NCBI RefSeq assembly: GCF_914767665.1
Contig: NC_059507.1
Coordinates: forward strand, 36,451,270 to 36,515,269
Direction: 5' to 3'
DNA: 64,000 bases
DNA from: Harmonia axyridis
Taxonomy: Eukaryota > Arthropoda > Insecta > Coleoptera > Coccinellidae
Part shown: positions 57,161 to 64,000 of the stretch, one piece after another
How positions within the stretch are numbered: position 1 is the first letter of the stretch
How the letters are laid out: every line of letters begins with the position of its first letter
Notes under the pieces: model-generated
What the model saw: only the letters and a program-made list of their open reading frames with translations
Database searches by the model: none
What the model was told of the DNA's origin: nothing
Position numbers and translations under genes: made by a program

Positions 57161-57865
57161 TTCTAATGAACATTATTATAATTTGATTTATTCATTGGAT
57201 AAGTCAGCATCAAATCCGAAAAATCTGTTTGTTTTCTTCCGGTAGTTCCACCCCTAGCGATAGAAAAACTAGTTTGTTCCCAATTAACCAACAATGGGGA
57301 AAAAAGAAAACCATATCCGAATCCAGCGAACAAACAACTTCAACAGCGGGTGCTCATACATAACAATTGGCAGCGCGCACGTAGATAAGTGCTCCAATTG
57401 TTTTCGGAGTATCCCTAATCGAAAAAACAAACAAAATCCATTCTCCCGCCAGATAAGAGAGAGAAGAGCTCGGCTCTGAAATTTGCGGAGCAACAGTTCG
57501 TGTCTGCAATATAATTCCGGGGATTTGGAGCGCCGTCTAAACCTCCGGAAGATGGCGTTTTATCGATCATTGCTGTCGACATTCGGCCTCCCAGCCCTCT
57601 CCGAATGGCAAACAACGCGAAATACAAATAATCTCAACCCTTCGGCGGCCACGTAATTTATTTGATGAGCATCTTCATTAAAGCGGCCTCGCAGTTTGAC
57701 AGCTCACTCGTCGGTCGGTAATACAGGACGCAGGGTTATCTTTGTGTGGGGAGATTCGTCACTTGGATCTATCAAATTGAGTATACATTTTTAATATTCC
57801 GGAAGAGCAGTGATGCTGTGTCAGAACTTTTCAGTCACTCGTATAGTAATTAGATATTGATAATA
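57161..57865. other. GC-richer island 57290-57740, unassigned
   Basis: Overlapping open frames on both strands (57284-57493 and 57415-57627 minus; 57294-57479 plus), none recognised. The composition contrast with the flanks resembles the islands at 33300 and 60520. Confidence 0.25.
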
Positions 57866-58167
57866 AAGGGTGTTTTTTTTTTGACATAAATTTTATTTAT
57901 CCGCAAGATAATCTTGTGACATTACATTTTGAATATGATTTCTGGCATATGATCGCCACGGCTGGCTCGGATGTAGTCCAATCTGGACGTCAATTTTCGA
58001 TGACTTTTTCCAACATTTGTGGCCGTATATCGGCAATAACACGGCGAATATTGTCTTCCAAATGGTCAAGGGTTTGTGGCTTATCCGCATAGACCAATGA
58101 CTTTACATAGCCCCACAGAAAGTAGTCTAGCGGTGTTGAATCACAAGATCTTGGAGGCCAATTCACA
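57866..58167 (-). mobile_element. Tc1/mariner-like element, copy 7 (3' end only)
   Basis: The terminus AAGGGTGTTTTTTTTTT at 57866 with TA before it leads almost directly into the C-terminal coding part, having lost the short untranslated stretch. The minus strand reads from PPRSCDSTPLDYFLWGYVK (58160) to the C-terminus with a one-base loss near 57990. Homology ends abruptly at 58167, within the stretch just before the third Asp. No helix-turn-helix or first two Asp remain. Confidence 0.85.
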
Positions 58168-58194
58168 ACTATGGGAAAAAAAAAACTTGATGAA

Positions 58195-58330
58195 TAATCA
58201 AACTTTAACACCCTCTATATCGAAAACAAAGCGTTTGTGGTCCCATGATTGAAAGACTTTTTTCTTAAAATGATCCGAGGCATCTGCCATTTTCGTTTGT
58301 ACCTCTAATTTAGGACCACCCTTTATAGTA
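58195..58330. repeat. TACAGG-ended repeat, right-hand fragment R4
   Basis: ATATCGAAAACAAAGCGTTT and TTTTCGTTTGTACCTCTAAT, then TAGGACCACCCTTTATA, parallel the right half of R1 (CTCGGAAACTAAGCGTTGG, TTCGTTCGTATCTCCAATTT). Confidence 0.4.
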
Positions 58331-59978
58331 AAAAGACGAGTAAGTTCTTAAGGGTGAATTTTAGAACCTATTCGTATTTTCATAATTGGTTGAGACTTGA
58401 GAGCGGCTATTCAATTCCAATAAAATTGGCGCTTGGCAATTTTTCATTCTACTTACAAATAGCGGTATTTTCACAAAGAAAACTTTTTGTGTCAAAAAGT
58501 ATGTCTTGTTTTATTAACGCCTCTACAATTTGGCACCACGACAAAATGTCCGGTATGCTGGTCCTAGCAATGGCACCGCTTATGGAATCGAATTATATGA
58601 TGAAATTCTTAATAAGAAGATTATCAACAAAACATGCTCACACTATGTTTGAGTATGGACATTTTTCATCATTAAGATCCAAACAGGTACAAGAAATGTA
58701 CCCGTGTTTAGGATAACCTAGCATTGAAAAACCATTTTTTAATCGGAATTTAAATTTAGGACTGAAAACCTGAATTTCATTCTTATGCTAGCTCCACAGG
58801 TCCTAAGTGTGGATCTAGAAAATAGCAACGGTCACAACATTGGGCAAGCATTGATAGTTGGTCAGCGCGTGTCGGTTTTTGGCGCAGACATCAAAGGAAT
58901 CTGTGCCAATATTGGCGATCGGTCCATATATTGGTGATTTATTGCTACCAGCGTTGATACCAACTTGTGGAGCCGGGGTAAAATTTAATTTACTGTTTCC
59001 TGAGCCGAGATGAAACAATCTATGTTGACTATTTTGGATATAACATATCATTCAGATATTAAGTGGAATTTTCGAATAACTCATGGTTTTTATAATAATT
59101 GATTTCCTGACACAAACTTTCAACTAAAAATAGCGAATAATTTCTGAGATACAATTCTTGTGAATTTCAATTGAAAAGATCGACTTCGTATTGCTATTTA
59201 ATTAATGATCACACATTTTTTGGGGAATCTAAAAAAATACCCAAATATCACTAGGATCGTATTAGCAGAATTTGAAATTTTAAACTGCATTTGTACTCAG
59301 AATCTACCTAAGAATCAACGTTTCAAAGATTATACTTTCTGTTTTTCAAGACTCATGGTTAGTTATTCGGTTAGTGACGTATCATCTCCGAAATTGAGAT
59401 AAAATAAATTCTGATTCAAAATCTCTCACAAGTTGCTCCACTCAAATTATAGTCATGCATGATAACCATAAACCAGACAGATATTTTTTTTTAATTTGAT
59501 AGTTCAACAATAACCTAATAATATATTTCAGAATTCACTTATCAGATTTCATAGAAATTTTATGTTTGTATGATGTTCATCCATGACGTATGTTACACAA
59601 AAATATAGCTATTTTGCTTTTAAGCGGGAAATCATGATCTGATTATCTTCTTCAGCACATACTACGTTTAAGACTATGCACTCATTGGTTCGAAATGTTT
59701 TCTGGTATTTTTTCAACTTTGGTATTTCTCATTTCAATGAGTGTCCAGTTTTTTTTGAAAAATTCAATAAGAAAATCGATTCCAAGCGAAATGGACAAAT
59801 TTTATAGCAGATTGAGTTATTTCCGATATGATAAAAATGAAACCATTGATAGGTAATATAGAATTGAATAACTTTTGTTTTCACGTTTCTTCATAACATC
59901 ATATGTTCTGTTGAAATTAATTTTTCATTTTATACAGGATATTCCTGAATTGGAGTAAAAACGCTTTGTTTTTCAGAT
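58331..59978. other. No recognised gene; two ambiguous frames
   Basis: The 120-codon plus frame 58354-58716 has no known domain. Around 58790-59050 both strands are open and protein-like: plus reads VLSVDLENSNGHNIGQALIV then GQRVSVFGADIKGIC, minus reads APQVGINAGSNKSPIYGPIA. Neither is recognised, and only one could be real. The rest is AT-rich. Confidence 0.25.
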
Positions 59979-60470
59979 AAAGGGTGTTTCTTGTAGTCCT
60001 ACTATTCTGTGAAGATTATACCAGTTTATAGAATCTTTATATTAATAATCACTACTGAATGGGTAAATAAGTACCAAAACTTGTTATTAATTTATTCATA
60101 ACAGCCTACAAACTAGATTTTTATAATAATTTTGATTTTCCTCAGCGATACTAGATAATTGATTGAATTTTTTTTTTAAATCGGTATAATTCAACAAAAC
60201 AACAAGAAGTTCAGTTCTGAACCAAGAAAAATGTTCTGGAGGAAACAAGCTCTGTTCCAGAGAAGATATTGCCTCCAGATTTGAATTCAAAATTAGCACA
60301 TCACATTATGAAAACTTTGAATTAAATTTCAGTTGCATGTCAGGTGAAAAAATGGAGAAAAAATTAAACTTCAACATCTCGAGAACAAAGCATTTTGCTG
60401 GCTCATGTTTATCGGAGTTTATTTCATTGAAATGATACAAGGAATCATTGTCGTACCTTCAATTAAAGAA
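59979..60470. repeat. TACAGG-ended repeat, copy R3
   Basis: AAAGGGTGTTTCTTGTAGTC, then GGGTAAATAAGTACCAAAAC and TTAATTTATTCATAACAG, align with R1 and R2. The right half (CATCTCGAGAACAAAGCATT) parallels R1. There is no coding potential. Confidence 0.5.
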
Positions 60471-60499
60471 TACACTATATTTCTGTTGAAAAAAAAACG

Positions 60500-61080
60500 A
60501 AATGGGCCAGTCCGACCCTGCGTGCACTCTCCTTCTCCTCCAGGCCGTCCAGAAAATATGTGAGCTTAGAAGTCAATCAAAATCCAGCCCCTCTGCCGGG
60601 AATTTTCCCGATCGGGCTTTCCCGGCCCGAGGCTGGAACACACCGAAACACAAATAATCCAGACCCCTCTTCCTGGAACGGGAAGCGGGATACACCTAAA
60701 TTACGGCGACGATTATCCCAGTAACCCGGGGCCATGTCGTCGACAATTTGCCCTTTTCAGCCTGATGGCAACTATATTAGTTTCGACGTCCTCGACGCTG
60801 TGCGTCGCGATGTTTGCCGTGGCCTCCTAATCCGCACACAGGAAATTCTTCGTGCCGTCTCTCCACATCAAAGTCGACTCGTTGTTGGAGTTCCCGGAGT
60901 TTCAGGGTTCTGTGTTTGGCCACTGTGCAAACGCAGATCGAGAAAACTCTCTGGCTTGGCAAGGTCCGATTCAACTTGAGGCTATGGTTGGTTCTCGGCT
61001 CGAAGATAAAATTATCGAAAGAATATAATAAAAAGAAAGACGTGAAGCCAGGAGCTTCAGAGGAATTCTTATGATTTTTT
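60500..61080 (+). other. GC-richer island with coding-like frame after an acceptor-like site
   Basis: CAATTTGCCCTTTTCAG at 60747-60763 is a plausible 3' splice site. The plus frame through it (60734-60979) reads DGNYISFDVLDAVRRDVCRG, LLIRTQEILRAVSPHQSRLV, VGVPGVSGFCVWPLCKRR. Two other frames (60814-61074 plus, 60777-60974 minus) are also open, so composition alone might explain this. No family was recognised. Confidence 0.25.
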
Positions 61081-61459
61081 TGTAAAATTTGGCATGAAAC
61101 TTCAAACCGTTTCTTTAAATAGAAGATTTCTGAATGAACGCATTTATAACTCTTGTTACGTCATGAGTTCATTAATGATCTTCTTCTATGAACTCAATAT
61201 CATTTACCACTTTTTTGGAATGAATATTCTTGATAAAAATGAAAACCATGAACCATGTCCTTATTGCCATTTTCGTTATAAACTTTCTACACCACGAAAA
61301 TTGCTCCCTTCTTGTATATCTTATCTTATAGTTAGGTATATTTTCGACCGAACCTGCAAGTATTCGATACAATACCAAACGAATCAGCCCATTCATTAAT
61401 TATTTTTTTTACATAGTTAACAAAGCTTGAAAGTAGAATTTTATGAACATAATCAAATA
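61081..61459. other. Unassigned spacer
   Basis: A plus frame of 101 codons (61094-61399) with a CPYC motif and an overlapping minus frame of 74 codons; neither is recognised. AT-rich. Confidence 0.3.
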
Positions 61460-62402
61460 ACGGGTGTTTTTTTTTTCGAGGTATATAACTTTAAGTTGGC
61501 ATAACTGTTCGAGATGGCGACCGATTTGAAAGCTGTTAAGTGATTTATTCTCAGTTTGGTTTGGCAATTCGTCATGACTAGACTCATTTTTGAACAACGC
61601 TTGCGAATGTTGCTATTTTATTTCGAAAATAATGGTTCTGTGCGGAATACCTATCGCGCACTACGTCCATTTTATTTTGTTTAGCCTGGATGAAGCGCAC
61701 TTCTGGTTGAATGGCTACGTCAACAAACAGAACTGCCGCATTTGGAGTGAAGCTAATCCTCAAGTGTATGTCGAAACACCGTTACATCCAGAAAACTGAC
61801 TGTTTGGTGCGCTTTATGGGCTGGTGGAATCATTGGTCCATACTTCTTCAAAAACGATGATGGCCAGAACGTTACAGTCAATGGTGATCGGTATAGAGCC
61901 ATGATTATTGATTTTTTTCATTCCTGAATTGAACAACCATGATGTCCAGGAGCTGTGGTTCCAATAAGACGGCGCAACATGTCACACAGCTCGTGCCACA
62001 ATCGATTCATTGAAAGACAGACAAGTTTGGTGACCGCCTAATTTCATGTTTTGGACTTGTGAATTGGTCTCCAAGATCTTTTAACACCGCTAGACTACTT
62101 TCTGTGGGGCTATGTAAAGTCATTGGTCTATGCGGATAAGTCACAAACCCGTGACCATTTGGAAGACAACATTCGCTGTGTTATTGCCGATATACGGCCA
62201 CAAATGTTGGAAAAAGTAATCGAAAATTGGACGTCCAGATTGGACTACATCCGAGCCAGCCGTGGCGGTCATATGCCAGAAATCATATTTAAAATGTAAT
62301 GCCACAAGATTATCTTGCGGATAAATAAAATTCATGTCAATCGAATAATCCATCGTTGTTTCATTGCAAGTTAAAGTTCTATAGCTCTAAAAAAACACCC
62401 TT
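61460..62402 (+). mobile_element. Tc1/mariner-like element, deletion lineage, copy 8
   Basis: 943 bp with clear ends, ACGGGTGTTTTTTTTTTCGAGG and AAAAAAACACCCTT, and TA on both sides (61458-61459, 62403-62404). The helix-turn-helix remnant and the family junction (CCATTTTATTTTGTTTAGC) lie at 61600-61686, here with a few extra bases (CTG) before GATGAAGC. Catalytic frames are broken: a frameshift near 61795 after LHPEN, a stop in the second-Asp region (CCAATAAGACGG) and an ACAG insertion near 62027. The C-terminus, GGHMPEIIFKM then stop, is intact. Confidence 0.9.
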
Positions 62403-63284
62403 TATATTAGATTTATATCAACCATAATCTCATCCGATATGTTGGGATCCTAAATCTATCCTCAAAAAGTCTCTAGCATATTATATCATTCAAGAAAGGA
62501 CAGAGATAATTGGTTTTGATATCGAATTTCTCCAAATTGCAAAAAGTGGTGGTACTTACTATGGATTATTCTCAGGGCAACAAACCTTAAAACCTCACCC
62601 AAGACAACAGGAAAATCCCCAAGACATAAATACCCAATTGGACATCTACCCCAAGCGACCAGATAACTCCTGAACATATTCCGTGGAAAAATCCCGAATT
62701 TCATCAACAGTGGACGGACGTTCAACTGTAATAACCGTCTGAACGTCTGAAAAGTTCCGTAGGAAAATCGCGGGTATCCATGACTCGGAAATTTTCATCA
62801 AGGATCCCTCCGTGGGCGACAAAGTTCTTTTGAGGTGGTGAGAGTGAAATCGTATTAAATTCCAAAACATTCTTACCGCTATATTTGAGGCGATATTTCC
62901 GCAAAGCGTACGCAGAGCAGCGACTTACAAAGAGCTTGCGGGTTGTTTGTTAGAAGGAAGCGGCGCTAGGTAAGGGAGACGTACGAAAACTTCGGTCTAA
63001 ATTGGAATTCCGCAATCTTTGAGGAAATTCTCACATGAAGACGATGGCGTGTATTCTTGAATTACGGCGAAAGAGGACGGTGAAATCGACGCCAAAAACA
63101 ACGGTTGAGTTCTTCGGTCCTCGATCTTCTTCGAGGAATCATGGTTGAATCCACAATACGGGGTATTTGTCCGTTTTTATCAAAAATATTACATATTCTG
63201 GGACTAGAACAATCCATTTCTTTACAAATATAAGATACACTAGTTGTTTATTCATTTCAATTTATGAGATACTTGTTTATCTTT
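62403..63284. other. Unassigned; exon-like sequence at 62640-62990
   Basis: A plus frame reads FQNILTAIFEAIFPQSVRRA, ATYKELAGCLLEGSGA and ends at GCGCTAG/GTAAGGG, a strong donor-like site at 62971. The opposite strand is open for about 95 codons (FSDVQTVITVERPSTVDEIR, DFSTEYVQELSGRLG). Either could be an old exon; no family was recognised. Confidence 0.3.
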
Positions 63285-63610
63285 GTGTGGTGGTGCACCA
63301 TCGTGCTAATAGCTAATACCATATATTTCCAACAAAATTTAGCTCTAGATCATTAATGGAGTCAAAAAGGTTGTGCTTCAATGAATTTTCATATGAATCT
63401 GCATTCAAACTATCATTTAAAACATCTACTGGCATCAAATAAATGTTGAAAATCCTTCCCTGATTGTTTGCATTAAAAAATTGGTGAAATCGTCTTATTC
63501 TAATGGCTTATGAATTTTACAGAGCCCATACATGTTCATTATGATTGTTGCTAGTGAAGCAAGCCTCGCCAGAGTACATGACAAGCGAAATAAATCAATT
63601 GTTTTGGGCA
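63285..63610 (-). repeat. Dispersed repeat, second copy of 31140-31560
   Basis: The minus frame reads LSCTLARLASLATIIMNMYG, LCKIHKPLE then stop, DDFTNFLMQTIREGFSTFI, with further stops. It parallels the frame at 31302-31511. Plus-strand GAGCCCATACATGTTCATTA and GCAAGCCTCGCCAGAG are well conserved with the partner. Confidence 0.45.
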
Positions 63611-64000
63611 TTCTAGTTGTCATATCAACTCCGTACCACAGCGCAAAAAGATATTAAGTCACAAAATGGTAATTTTAAAGGAGAGCGCTTAATACGGTTA
63701 TTTTACTGAATTTTCTGCAAGAGTAGTAGAAAGAATTATTGAATGACTTCGTTGCGACCAGTAGATATAAATAATTGTACAAAAAATATATGTAATGAAA
63801 TTCACAAATGGTTTTCGAAAATATTTTGATATTTTTTAAATTTTGCTCTCTTTCATTTTTACTATTGAAACAATGTTTTTCTTCCAGAAATGGGATCGTA
63901 ATGGACACCAGCAATCCAGGAACATTGAATAGAAGAGGCCTGAAGAATTTGACAGGTATGAGGCGACAGAGAAGTCTTGAGTGGCGACAAGATAGAGGTT
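63611..64000. other. Window end, no recognised gene
   Basis: A 79-codon minus frame (63675-63914) is Lys/Tyr/Phe-rich and has no known family. The last 100 bases are GC-richer but cut by the window edge. Confidence 0.35.

Overview
The window reads as non-coding DNA from an insect nuclear genome, built up almost entirely from transposable elements of different ages. A beetle is plausible from the repeat types, but no host gene in the window can settle it. The DNA is AT-rich with scattered GC-richer islands. No tRNA, rRNA, CRISPR array or bacterial-type operon was seen, and no complete host gene can be called. Coordinates of repeats come from reading by eye and are good to a few bases at clear ends and to about 10-20 bases elsewhere.

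Dominant family: eight copies of one Tc1/mariner-superfamily element (about 10310-11237, 18331-19043, 20196-21127, 42839-43777, 44402-45187, 53227-54167, 57866-58167, 61460-62402). They have inverted ends of the type A(C/A)GGGTGTTTTTTT and TA target duplications. Every copy that retains the region has the same internal deletion, which joins the N-terminal helix-turn-helix part to the first catalytic aspartate in a different reading frame. This is therefore a non-autonomous lineage that spread after the deletion. Other DNA transposons are two relics of a DD34D mariner (8450-9002 and 29712-31126), a Tc1 relic (33736-34968), a hAT relic with palindromic subterminal repeats (55466-56326), a decayed related transposase (48832-50140) and several MITE-like elements. 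One of these is a 676-bp foldback element at 50694-51369.

Retroelements: four probable solo LTRs with TGTAGG/CCTACA ends (12365-13234, 14397-15319, 16539-17378, 35962-36805) and truncated non-LTR retrotransposon tails of at least five types. These are an RNase H-bearing element at 2633-3945, an RNase H plus zinc-knuckle family in six copies, an RTE-like tail at 27885-28233, and CR1/Jockey-like RT pieces at 14054-15600, 21178-22195, 30347-30845 and 48960-49535.

Several insertions are nested and can be ordered in time. A solo LTR splits an RT relic, and the RT frame continues exactly once the LTR and one 4-bp duplication are ignored. A mariner-like copy splits an RNase H-family tail. A LINE tail splits a mariner with a 6-bp duplication. 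Another LINE tail, ending in a TAA-type microsatellite, splits a decayed transposase.

Between the repeats lie GC-richer islands (about 4700-4960, 7140-7640, 9780-10020, 11760-12310, 17500-17760, 33300-33720, 35380-35700, 41215-41450, 45600-45890, 46600-46880, 57290-57740, 60520-61000, 62640-62990) holding unrecognised open frames or splice-like signals. They could be old exons, regulatory DNA or ancient repeats. Two pairs of inverted duplications link such unique-looking stretches. Nothing here is a demonstrated new biological system. The most interesting observations are the amplified deletion lineage, the nested insertions, the long foldback hairpin and a hammerhead-like motif.
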